Shown: positions 51,461 to 61,549, counted from the first letter of the stretch. The stretch: DNA of 64,000 nt from Ricinus communis (GCF_019578655.1 NC_063264.1:20731688-20795687), one strand, 5' to 3'. The notes: a model not told the origin generated them from the letters alone. Made by a program: numbers and translations.

Positions 51461-52238
51461 TGATGGGCTCTTTATGCAACCTACACCTAAGGCAGTGAAC
51501 CTACCGATGCAGCCTAGCACTAGTGAGGATCAAGGTCGTATCCCTGGAGATCGGGTGAACCTAGAGTTACTACTGCTTGCTATGTTATCTAGTCTGAAAT
51601 AGGGTGTGAAAGTTCTAACATACCAGCTAATGGTTATGAGTGCAATTAAGTAAATGAAGGACAACAATGGACAATTAAAAGACAATTGTAAAGAGAGAAA
51701 TAAATCCAAAAGGGAGCCTAAGTGATGGAATTCTAAAGATGAATTTTATGGATTGCCGATCTTGCTTACCCGTGCCTAAATCCTGAATTGAATCCTGGTT
51801 CCTCTCTCGAGCTTACCGGATTCCTAAACCTGCACTAACCTAATGGAATCTCTTCCTATCAGATTACTACAAATTATCATTAATTATGATTTAAGACTAT
51901 TAAGAGTTGTTAGTTCTTAATCCGGAGAGTAAATCAACCTCATCTCTAAGTGTTAACTACTAGTCCTTACTATTCAAAACCCAGTTGTAACAAGCATTTC
52001 TCAATGTCAAGAAACAACCTAATAAACAATTAATCCAACGTCTCAAATTAACTGCATCAGACTTTTATTACTGAATAGCAAGAAGATTGCAAGAATGACA
52101 ATTATAAAAAACTAAAATTAAGCATAATCCATCAACAAAGGTGAACCCTAATGGATTCAAAAGATCTAGCTGCTCATGTTCATAGTCAAAGCAATTAAAG
52201 AACAAAATAAGGAAAAACAAATTAAACGTATGTACACC
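51461..52238 (-). mobile_element. E2 5' LTR, truncated (about 778 bp of 1490)
   Basis: Matches 45295-46072 with about a dozen differences by eye. Near 52238 the LTR sequence GTATGTACACCCT turns directly into satellite (CTTTTACGGGG), while the intact LTR continues with TCTCTTTC. The lost 710 bases are the whole U3. ACACCC is also a natural satellite string, so the break may have used microhomology. Confidence 0.85.
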
Positions 52239-55200
52239 CTCTTTTACGGGGTTGTTTTCTAATATTGACAAATATACCGCTCTTACGGGGTTGTTTTCTC
52301 ATATTGACAAATATACTACTTTCTTAGGCTTGTTTCCTCCTATTGAAAGATATACCCCTCTAACGGGGTTATTTTCTGATATTGACAAATATACCCCTCT
52401 TACGGGATTGTTTTCTCAAATTGATAAATATACCCCTCTAACGAGGTTGTTTTCTAATATTGATAAATATATCCCTCTTACGGGGTTGTTTTCTCATATT
52501 AAAAAATATACCATTTTTTTGGTGTTGTTATCTCATGTTGAAAGATATACCCCTCTTACGGGGTTGTTTTCTAATATTGACAAATATACCCCTATTACGA
52601 GGCTATTTTCTCCTATTAAACAATATTTCACTTTGCTGGGTTTGTTTTCTCATGTTGAAAGATATATCCCTCTTACGTGGTTGTTTTCTAATATTGACAA
52701 ATATAGCACTCTAATATTGACAAATATACCCCTCTTACGGGGTTGTTTTCTCATATTGACAAAATTAACATTTTTTTAGGGTTGTTTTCTCATGTTGAAA
52801 GATATACCCCTATTACGGGTTTGCTCTCTAATATAGACTAATATACCCCTCTTACGGGGTTGTTTTCTTATATTGACATATACCACTTTTTTGGGGTTGT
52901 TTTCTCATATTGACACATACCCCTCTTACGAGGTTGTTTTCTAAAATTGACAAATATATCCCTCTTACGGGGTTGTTTTCTCATATTAACAAATATACCA
53001 CATTTTTTGTGTTGTTTTCTCTTGTTGAAAGATATACCCCTCTTACGGGGTTATTTTCTAATATTGACAAATATATCCCTCTTACGGGATTGTTTTCTAA
53101 TATTGAGAAATATATCCCTCTTACGGGGTCGTTTTCTCATATTAACAAATATACCATTTTTTTGGTGTTGTTTTCTCATGTTAAAAGATACACCCCTCTT
53201 ACGGGGTTGTTTTCTAATACTGACAAATATACCCCTCTTACGGGGTTGTTTTCTCATATTAACAAATATACTACTTTTTTGGTGTTGTTTTCTCATGTTA
53301 AAAGTTATACCCCTCTCACGAGGTTGTTTTCTAATATTGACAAATATACTCCTTTTACGGGTTGTTTTCTCATATTGACAAATATAGCACTTTTTTAGGG
53401 TTGTTTTCTCATATTGACACATACCCCTCTGACAAGGTTGTTTTCTAATATTGACAAATATATCCCTCTTAAGGGGTTGTTTTCTCATATTGACAAATAA
53501 ACTACTTTTTCGGGTTGTTTTATCATGTTGAAAGATATACGCCCCTTACGGGGTTGTTTTCTAATATTGATAAATATACCCCTCTTACGGGGTTATTTTC
53601 TCATAATAAAAAATATACCACTTTTCTAGGGTTATTTTCTCATGTAGAAAGATATAGCCCTCTTACGTGGTTGTTTTCTAATATTGACAAATATACCCCT
53701 CTTATGGGGTTGTTTTCTAATATTGACAAATATGTTACAGGGCTGTTTTCTAATATTGACAAATATACTCCTCTTACGGGATTGTTTTCTCGTATTAAAA
53801 AGTATACCACTTTTTTGGTGTTGTTTTCTCATTTTGAAAGATATACCTATTTTACGGGGTTGTTTTCTAAGATTGACAAATATACCCCTCCTGCGGGGTT
53901 GTTTTCTCATATTGACAAATATACCACTTTTTTTGGGTTGTTTTCTCATGTTGAAAGATATATCCCTCTTACGGGGTTGTTTTCTAATATTGATAAATAT
54001 ACCCTTCTTACGGGGTTGTTTTCTCATATTGACAAATGTACCACTTTTTTAGGGTTGTTTTCTCATGTTGAAAGATATACCCCTCTTGCAGGGTTGTTTA
54101 CTAATATTGACAAATATATCCCTGTTATAAGGTTGTTTTCTAATATTAAACAATATTCCACTTTTCTGTTTTTTTCTTATGTTGAAAGATATATCCCACT
54201 TACGGGGTTGTTTTCTAATATTGACAAATATACCCCTCTTACGGGGTTGTTTTCTCATATTGACAAAAATATCATTTTTTTAATATACACATTTTATGGG
54301 ATTATTTACTTCTATTGACAAATATACTACCTTTATGGGGTCGTTTTCTCATATTAAATTATTAGCATTATTATGGGGTTGTTTTCTTAAATTTATAAAT
54401 ATACACGTTTTCCGGTGTTATTTTCTTATATAGACAAATACTCCTTTTACGGGTCTTCATATTATAAAATTAACCTATTTAAGGGGTTGTTTTCTTATAC
54501 TCACAAATATACCAAAATTTCAGGATTATTTTCTCCGATTGATAAATATCCTCGTATTACGGGGTTGTTTTATCATATTAAAAAATTTACCCCTTCTACG
54601 AGGCTGTTTTCTTAAACCTGCAATTACACTACTTTTACAGGGTTGTTTTCTCAGATTCATAAATATACACGTGTTACAGGTTTATTTTCTTATCCTGATA
54701 AATATACCACTTTTATGGGATCGTTTTCTCATATTAAATTATTAGCACTATTATGGGGTTGTTTTGTCAAATTCATAAATATACACGTTTTACAGAATTA
54801 TTTTCTTATATCGACAAATATACCCCTTTTACGGGGTTATTTTCTCATATTATAAAATTAACACATTTAAGGGATTATTTTCTCATACTCACAAATATAC
54901 TAAAATTACGGGGTTATTTTCTCCAATTGATAAATATTTCCATATTACGGGGTTGTTTTCTAATATTTCTAAATATACCCCTCTTACAGGGTTGTTTTCT
55001 CATATTAAATAATTTACGCCTTCTACGAGGTTGTTTTCTCAGACTCGCAATTACACAATATTTACGGAGTTATTTTCTCAGATTCATAAATATATACGAT
55101 TTATGGGGTTATTTTCTTATATTGAAAAATATACACCTTTTACGGGGTTGTTTTCTCATATTATTAAATTAATTATTTTCTCATACTCACAAATATACCA

Positions 55201-55290
55201 AAATTACGGGGTTATTTTCTCCGATTGATCAATATCCCCATGTTACGGGGTTGTTTTCTAATATTTATAAATATACCTCTCTTGTGGGGT
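52239..55290 (-). repeat. 39-bp satellite, distal segment
   Basis: About 3 kb, same orientation as 24800-45294 and with GAAAG-class units, so it is the continuation of the right arm beyond E2. Regular to about 54290, diverged beyond (separate entry). It ends in TACCTCTCTTGTGGGGTTAC near 55290. Confidence 0.95.
54290..55290 (-). repeat. diverged array edge with about 385-bp higher-order repeat
   Basis: Units keep the 39-bp length but change sequence: ATACACGTTTTAC, ATTAAATTATTAGCA, CCAAAATTACGGGG and CTCATACTCACAAATAT replace the usual strings. TCGTTTTCTCATATTAAATT occurs at 54341 and 54721 (380 bp); TTATAAAATTAAC near 54463 and 54850 (about 387 bp), with a third related unit near 55160. Edge monomers escaping homogenisation is the usual pattern in satellite arrays. 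Confidence 0.75.
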
Positions 55291-55743
55291 TACTTGATTT
55301 CCCACAAGGTAGGTATCTGAAATAATATGCTTATTAGCCTTAAGTATTCAGTTGCATGCAGTTTTTATAATGCGAAAGCTCTCATTCTATAAGAACAAGA
55401 AACTAGAAGCTAAATATGAAAAGATAAATAAATAAATCTGAATAAACTAAAGTCAAATCAAAAACTAGAAAGTACTTTTACAAATTTTTTTGTTTTATAA
55501 TTAGACCTTAACAAAGAAAAAGGTGTGGCTTTGACCACATTCTTATAAGTAGATAGGCTTCACATTCTTATAAGAAGTGTGGTTCCAACCTCTTTATTTA
55601 TGTTTCAGCTGTTTGAATTTTTCAAAATTTTAAACATGTAAAATAGAAATGTTGTCCCACTCCAATTAAGACTTAACTTTTATTTGTTTAAATAATAATT
55701 AAAATGGGATAAAAAAACAATAAACCTTTTTATAATAAATAAG
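55291..55743. other. unassigned AT-rich segment between satellite and E3
   Basis: No coding frame and no satellite. It contains two copies of CACATTCTTATAAG at about 55536 and 55561, the second part of the 12-bp palindrome TTCTTATAAGAA. It replaces the first 350 bases of the E3 5' LTR, so it may be older flanking DNA joined by a deletion. Confidence 0.4.
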
Positions 55744-55797
55744 CACCGGCGGGGGCACGGCCATGAGGAAACCCGAATTGTTGAGATCCGAATGTTC

Positions 55798-55823
55798 AGC
55801 ACGGCCTGGACTCCGGCCGTGCT
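55798..55823. promoter_or_regulatory. 26-bp dyad AGCACGGCC-N8-GGCCGTGCT upstream of TATA
   Basis: Perfect 9-bp arms, 8-base centre TGGACTCC, ending 16 bases before TATATAAG. Repeated in the 3' LTR (60488-60513) with one changed centre base, and present in the E2 LTR in the matching sense. Confidence 0.65.
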
Positions 55824-55839
55824 AACCCGCTGAAACAAA

Positions 55840-55847
55840 TATATAAG
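55840..55847 (+). promoter_or_regulatory. TATA box of E3 5' LTR
   Basis: TATATAAG, followed after a short AT stretch by the R/leader sequence shared by both LTRs. A textbook plant TATA element at a suitable place in the LTR. The transcription start itself is not visible. Confidence 0.6.
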
Positions 55848-56873
55848 GAAAACTAATTTTTTTAGGGTTAGCTAAGCAAGGAGTGAGAGAGAGCCTGGTG
55901 GCTGGTTCGGTTTTTGCATAGTGCTGAGTGCGGGAGAGAATTGCAGAGAGGAAGAACCCCGGAATCGCAAGGTTCCGAGTGCAAAATAATAGTGGAGCAA
56001 TTAAAGAGGCAATTTGGGAGATTAATCATAGTGCAGATCCAGATTTGGAGCTGTTCATCCAATTCGAGAGAAAAGGGTGTACATGTTTCATTTTCATTAT
56101 TCTTCCATTGTAATTGATTGCCTAGATTGTTTTAAACATGAACATGTTTAGCTAGATTAATTAAATCCATTAGGATTTCTTTACTATGTTAGCTTAATAT
56201 TATATTGTTGGATTGTTTGAGTTAGTTTTGTATTTTCTTGCGTTCAGTATTAATAAGATAATGCATTATTCATGAGACATTGTGAATTGTGGTGTTTAGA
56301 TTGCTCTATGTGATTGAGAAGTCCATTTGGCAATTGGAATTTTGAATAGCAAGAACTGGCTAATAATCACTTAGAGATAAGGATAATTAACTAGCCGGAT
56401 TAAGAATTAACAAAGCTTAATAGAGGCGGATTAAGGCTTAATGCTAATTTGAGAATCAATTGTTAGGAAGAGATTCCAACTTTAGGGTATTAGGTTTAGG
56501 AATTCGATTATCTCCAGAGAGAAACCGAATTCAGTTAAGAATTCATCCACAGGTAGCATAATTAGACTCATCAATCCTTTATCTTTTGTTTGATTGCCAA
56601 CTAGTTTAGGTTCCCTTTGGGTTTGCTTTCTTATCTTGGTTATTTCATTTACCCATTCATTCCTGCATCTCCCTTAGAACTTAGCTTATAACTATTAGTT
56701 AGTTTAGAAATTATTCATCATTCATTTTAGGTTAATATAACAAAGAACAAAGAAGTAACTCTAGGCTTTCAATTTCCCGTGGAATACGACCTTTATACTC
56801 GCCATGAGTGCTAGACTGCATCGATAGGTTCACTGCCTTATATTGTAGCTGCATAAGTAGCCCATCAAGTTAT

Positions 56874-56891
56874 TGGCGCCGTTGCCGGGGA
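56874..56891 (+). promoter_or_regulatory. primer-binding site for tRNA-Asp
   Basis: TGGCGCCGTTGCCGGGGA is complementary to the 3' end of plant tRNA-Asp (including CCA) over all 18 bases, as far as I recall that tRNA. It lies six bases after the 5' LTR end, the usual place. Confidence 0.88.
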
Positions 56892-57014
56892 ATGTTTGAA
56901 AACTAGAGTGAAATTTGCTATTTGTTAATTTAGCCATTTTTTTATTTCTGTTTTGTTTGTACATATTTATTTAGTTAATTTTATGATTCAGGTAATGGAT
57001 GATAAGGAGGTTCA

Positions 57015-58136
57015 ATGCTAAACTCTTTGTATGACACGTTGGAAAATGGGATTAGGAACCAAGAGAGTGCTAAAAATTAGGATACCCATGCATCTTTAGA
57101 GCCTCGAGTGGAATCGTTTTGCAGGGGTACCGATCAGCTTTCCACTCCTATCATTTCATCTCAAGTTTTTTGTGAATTTTGTTGTAGTTTACATTTGAGT
57201 AATGATTGTCCATTGTGCAATGATTTTACTCATTGTTCTTATAACTATGAACAGGTGAATTATACAGGAAGTTGGACAAATGACTCGTATGGAAGCACCT
57301 ACAATCAAGGGTGGAGCACTCATTCACCCTTTGGATGGAGCTTAGATGGACAAGAACCATCAGGATCTCAGCAACCACATCAGCAGCCTAATCTTGCACC
57401 TTCAACTCAAGATGAAGAGTTAGTGTCAGAGGAGCTGATGATGAGGTTTTTTACAAGTCTTGAGGATAGATTCCAACAAACAGATAGGGTACTTGAAGGT
57501 CAACAAGCCTCAATTGAGAACATAGAGCATCAAGTAGGCTTAATCTTCAAGTTACTAGCTGAAGAGCAATTGGGAACTCCATCAAACGCTACTGAATTCG
57601 AGGAACATTTGAGCGCCATCACTTTGCTTTCAGGTGAGAATTTTTCTGGTTTATCTATTATGTTTGACGATGATGCTTATATGCAGGACGACTCCTTGAA
57701 CATGGAGATAGAACCAGAAAAGGAAGAGGCAAACATGATTCCTTTGAAAGACTACCAACAGGAACGTACAGTTGATGATGCTAAGTTGCAGTTAGAGGAA
57801 TTTTTGATGGATTTTCCACAAGTCCCTTCGATGATGGAAGATGAGCACGAGTTATCCAATGAAAAAGTCTTGGAGAAGCTCGAGTTTCTTTTAGCAAGTG
57901 AACCAAGCCAAGGACTGGAGAAAACCATCGACATTCCTGAAGAAATTGCCCAACTGTCGATCCTTCCAATTGGTGACACTCCAGCTTTCAAATTGGAAGA
58001 GCCCCTAGAGCATCATGACTACGTGCAAATATATGAGGAGCGAGTTTTGCCCATCATACTGGCAGCTTACTTGACTGTCGGGAATAGGAATTTGACGATT
58101 AGTCTTCTAAGCGGATACTTGAAGCTATTTGCTTAG
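57015..58136 (+). pseudogene. E3 capsid-less gag-linker reading frame
   Basis: ATG at 57015 opens a frame with a single TAG at 57078-57080 and then 350 open codons to the TAG at 58134-58136; no ATG follows soon after the TAG. Only about 50 codons precede a complete CCHC knuckle (57171-57209, C-x2-C-x3-H-x4-C), so the capsid domain seen in E2 is missing. Then follow the YNQGW motif, the helical glutamine-rich segment (EELMMRFF to LAEEQ), an acidic region, and a direct jump to the linker that in E1 lies between protease and RT (LSNEKVLEKLEFLLA; RVLPIILAAYL). The joins keep the frame. It could encode a small RNA-binding protein if the TAG were read through; expression is unknown. Confidence 0.75.
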
Positions 58137-60049
58137 AAGAAGGATGGATGGTCATCAATCCCCACCGTTTACTTTTCACCATGAGTCCAGCTAAGAAGAC
58201 TCATCGCATAAAAAAGAAGCGCTTTTGGGAGGCACCCAATTTTTATCTTTAATTTCTAATATTTTAACCTTTTGTTTTGAAACATTTTATTAGTTTTAGT
58301 TTTCATATTTTATTTAATTTTTGTTTCAGTTTCGATTTTATTATTTTCAGATTCTACCAAGAAGGCACTGAATTTCCACTACATCAACCTCGATGGATGA
58401 TCAGGGCAGTCCCCTAGATATTTTTATTTTTCTGTAATTATTTACCTTATTTTTCATACATGTCATGCACTTGGATTGTATTGCCTTTGTTCTCTTAGTT
58501 GAGCATCCCATGCGGGGTATCCATAATATTTTAGATTGAGGACAATGTGTTCTTCAAGTGTGGGGTGGTTGTGGGTAAACCTTATAATCCTACTCTCTCA
58601 TATGGTTTCTAGACATATCTAAAATTGCTATCGCTAGGTATTGTGTATTTTTAGGGGATGTTAGGACACTATCTTTATGCACTTAAGTATGCTATTTTTG
58701 AGCTGATTGATGACTTGATCTATAGAATTATAGTCACTTTTCTTTGTTGGTTCATTGTCCTTGGAAAACAGTTGATGGTGTTTTACACATCAGCCCTGCC
58801 GGGTTAAACCGGTGTTATTCAATTATTTTTCGAATTGTCGAATTTTAACTTAGAACGTTGATAATGTCATATGCATGTGTTTCTTAAGTAATGATTCAAT
58901 TAATGATGTTGCAAACCAGTTGCACCTAATACCACACCTCAAAGTGAGAATTTGAGCCTGTTGAGCATTCATTATACTTATGCTCTTTATATTTCTTGTT
59001 TGAGTGTGCATTGTACTTAACTTTGCTTCTAGAACTTGCTTTGTAATGCTTATTGAAGTTACATGAATATTGTGAATACTATGAGATGATTTGGGCGATT
59101 TAGAATTCACCACATTTGACCAAAAGCCTACCCCCTTATGTTTCCATTAGTTAGCCAGTTTTGAGCCTTAACCTTTTCTTCATAATCTACATCTATACCC
59201 TTCAATTATACCATTCTACATTTATCTTTCCTTTACCCTTATGCTGGAATTTCTTTTTGTAATTTGCTCACCTCTATGTGGGATTAAAATTCCAGTTGCT
59301 ATGTTGGTAAATTCACTAAATCTTTTTTATATTTTAAATGCTCCCTCCGATCCAAACTGTATTTTTATTCTTTATGTATGCAGCAGTTCTTATAAGCTGC
59401 TAGTTTATTATTAAAAAAATGATGAAAAAAAAAAAGAAAAAAAAAACAAAAGAGAAGAAGAAAATAAATAAAATTCTTTATTTATTTATCTCTTTATCGG
59501 ATTTAGAGCATTTGCGAGTGTTATTCTACGAAGTAGGGATCTTAGTGAATAATTCTTTTTGTATTTTAGGCATTTAATCCTTTGAGCATATATTGTTGTT
59601 TATCGCACGAATTCCAGCATTTTCACACTTCTGTCCAAATCTCCGTACCTTTACCTTAGCCCCATTACAACCTTGGTAAAGACCCTTTGATTTTGGTATC
59701 TACTTATCCACAGTAGCGAAGATATGATTTATGAGCAAGCTTATGGTGAGCGGGTCTTGTGCATTTGCTTTGAAGGATTTGTTATTCACCTAATATACAC
59801 TTTGAGCGACTTGAGTGATCCCTGTGAGGCATTGATTCATGATGTTTGTATTAAGTTGTTATTTAAATTATTCATACATTAATATTTATTCATACATTAA
59901 TATTACTTCCATTCTCTGTTCATGATTTGCAATTTGATTTATGATTGAGTATCCTTTGAGATGTATTGAATACTATTTGTTGTGGACTAGGGGCATAAAC
60001 TGTAAGGAATTGTTGACTGCAGTTTTGTGAGGAGAGTTGTTAATTGCTT
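58137..60049 (+). other. E3 noncoding 3' region, block shared with E2
   Basis: About 1.9 kb without a gene. The first 130 bases hold relicts of a pol end (a KEALLGG-like string at about 58213-58240). From 58538 to about 59760 several blocks match E2 in the same order: the GAGGACA...AAGTGTGGGGT motif, GAGATGATTTGGGC with GACCAAAAGCC and TTTTGAGCCTTAACC (59083-59173), and CCCCATTACAACCT with GACCCTTTGAT and GAGCAAGC-TATGGT (59660-59745). A purine-rich A tract lies at 59408-59470. Confidence 0.65.
58538..58570 (+). promoter_or_regulatory. internal polypurine-like motif of E3
   Basis: GAGGACAATGTG followed by CAAGTGTGGGGTGGTT resembles the terminal tract at 60050-60082 (GAGGACAAGC...TTAAGTGTGGGGTGATT). 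E2 has the same pair (48237-48209 and 46819-46785 on -). It could be a second plus-strand priming site; this is inference from sequence. Confidence 0.5.
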
Positions 60050-60082
60050 GAGGACAAGCAATAGCTTAAGTGTGGGGTGATT
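60050..60082 (+). promoter_or_regulatory. E3 polypurine tract region
   Basis: GAGGACAAGCAATAGC followed by AAGTGTGGGGTGATT immediately before the TG of the 3' LTR at 60083. The position defines it as the plus-strand primer. Confidence 0.75.
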
Positions 60083-60487
60083 TGATATGCATAGTTTTAC
60101 ACATATTTGCTTGCATATTATTGTGTATTTTCTTAGCAATTATTGTGTTTTTATTCCAAAATCACCCGTGTTTTGTATTCTTTTGCATTTTAGGAAAATT
60201 TATAGAACCATCATCAGTATTTGAGCAATTATAGATCAAATACATGCGAAAATAGACGGAAATTCATCAAGATCAGACAAGAGCTCGCAGTGTATACATT
60301 GAGCACGGCCTAGGTCAAGGTCGTGCTGATCACCACGGCCTGGACTCTAGCCGTGACTAATCATTGGCTTTTGATCCTTGAAATTGGCACTTTGGGCACA
60401 GTTTCCATAGCCAGCACGGCCCATGGTGGCTCAACACCGGCGGGGGACGGCCATGAGGAAACCCGAATTGGTGAGATCCGAATGTTC

Positions 60488-60513
60488 AGCACGGCCTGAA
60501 CTCCGGCCGTGCT
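60488..60513. promoter_or_regulatory. 26-bp dyad in E3 3' LTR
   Basis: AGCACGGCC-N8-GGCCGTGCT with centre TGAACTCC. The arms are unchanged from the 5' LTR although the rest of the LTR has accumulated differences. Confidence 0.6.
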
Positions 60514-60521
60514 AAAACAAA

Positions 60522-60529
60522 TATATAAG
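60522..60529 (+). promoter_or_regulatory. TATA box of E3 3' LTR
   Basis: TATATAAG, the counterpart of 55840-55847, 8 bases after the dyad. The 3' LTR version could drive transcription outward into the right flank. Confidence 0.55.
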
Positions 60530-61549
60530 GAAAACTAATTTTTTTTAAGGTTAGCTAAGCAAGGAGTGAGAGAGAGCCATGGCGGCTGGTTTGGTTTTTG
60601 CATAATGCTGAGTGCGGGAGAGAATTGCAGAGAGGAAGAACCCCAGAATCGCAAGATTCCGAGTGCAAAACAATAGTGGAGCAATTTAAGAGGCAATTTG
60701 GGAGATTAATCGTAGTGCAGATCCAAATTTGGAGCTGTTCATCCAATTCAAGAGAAAATGGTATACATGTTTCATTTCATTATTCTTCCATTGTAATTAA
60801 TTTCCTAGATTGTTTTAAACATGAACATGTTTAGCTAGATTGATTAAATCCATTGGGATTTCTTTACTATCTTAGCTTAATATTATATTGTTGGATTATT
60901 TGAGTTATTTTTGTATTCTTCTTGCGTTCAGTATTAATAAGATAATGCATTATTCATGAAACGTTGTGAATTGTGATATTTAGATTGCTCTATGTGATTG
61001 AGAAGTCCATTTGGCAATTGAAATTTTAAATAGTAAGAACTGGTTAATAATCACTTAGAAATAAAAATAATTAACTAACCGAATTAAAAATTAACAAAGC
61101 TTAATAGAGGTGAATTAAGGCTTAATGCTAATTTAAGAATAAATCGTTGGAAAAATATTCTAACTTTAAGTTATTAGGTTTAGGAATTCAGTTATCGAGA
61201 GAGAAACCGAATTCAGTTAAGAATTCATCCACGGGTAGCATAATTAGACTTATCAATCCTTTATCTTTTGTTTGATTGCCAACTAGTTTAGGTTTTCTTT
61301 GAATTTGCTTTCTTGCCTTGGTTATTTCATTTATCTATTCATTTCTGCATCTCCCTTAGAACTTAGCTTGTAGCTATTAATTAGTTTAGAAATTATTTAT
61401 CATTCATTTTAGGTTAATATAACAAAGAACAAAAAAGTAACTTTGAGCTTTCACTTTCCTAAGGAATATAACCTTAATACTCGCCATGAGTGCTAGACTG
61501 CATCGATAGGTTTACTGCTTTAGATTGTAGCTGCATAAATAGTCCATCA

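Larger units (their letters stand above)
45295..52238 (-). mobile_element. E2: non-autonomous Athila-like element (gag-protease only)
   Basis: Minus-strand element inside the satellite. On its own strand the order is: 5' LTR (52238-51461, truncated), PBS (51454-51437), gag (51292-49568), protease (49535-48613), a noncoding region, polypurine tract (46819-46785) and 3' LTR (46784-45295). There is no trace of RT, RNase H or integrase, so it would have depended on another element. By eye the LTRs differ at about a dozen places over 780 bp, fewer than in E3, which suggests a younger insertion. Several frameshifts break its genes. Confidence 0.88.
55744..56867 (+). mobile_element. E3 5' LTR, lacking its first 350 bases
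   Basis: Homology to the 3' LTR starts at CACCGGCGGGG (55744; 60435 in the 3' LTR) and runs to CCCATCA at 56867, six bases before the PBS. It contains the dyad and TATA box listed separately and the R/U5 region also found in the solo LTR. Short open frames within it, repeated in the other LTR, have no supported start and are not annotated. Confidence 0.88.
55744..61549 (+). mobile_element. E3: highly reduced Athila-like element with both LTRs
   Basis: Order on +: truncated 5' LTR (55744-56867), tRNA-Asp PBS (56874-56891), gag-derived frame (57015-58136), long noncoding region, polypurine tract (to 60082) and complete 3' LTR (60083-61549). The internal region is only about 3.2 kb. Capsid, protease, RT, RNase H and integrase are all absent. 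By eye the LTRs differ at roughly a dozen positions in 260 bases around 55860-56130 against 60546-60815, mostly transitions, so it is older than E2. No target-site duplication can be tested because the 5' end is missing. Confidence 0.88.
60083..61549 (+). mobile_element. E3 3' LTR, complete (1467 bp)
   Basis: Starts TGATATGC after the polypurine tract and ends AGTCCATCA at 61549. The U3 contains several CACGGCC-type dyads (around 60300-60355, 60412-60445 and 60488-60513), a TATATAAG at 60522-60529, then the R/U5 shared with the 5' LTR and solo LTR. The right flank TAAATAAAC is ordinary AT-rich DNA. Confidence 0.88.

Noticed and set aside
4592..55290. Firm call of a centromere
   Set aside because: Satellite plus Athila-like insertions suggests heterochromatin, but nothing in the sequence proves CENH3 occupancy; knobs and other heterochromatin look alike.
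55868..56117. Short ORFs in R/U5 of the E3 LTRs, repeated at 60555-60834
   Set aside because: The recurrence is explained by LTR duplication, the + frame lacks an ATG start, and the two copies differ without sign of coding constraint.
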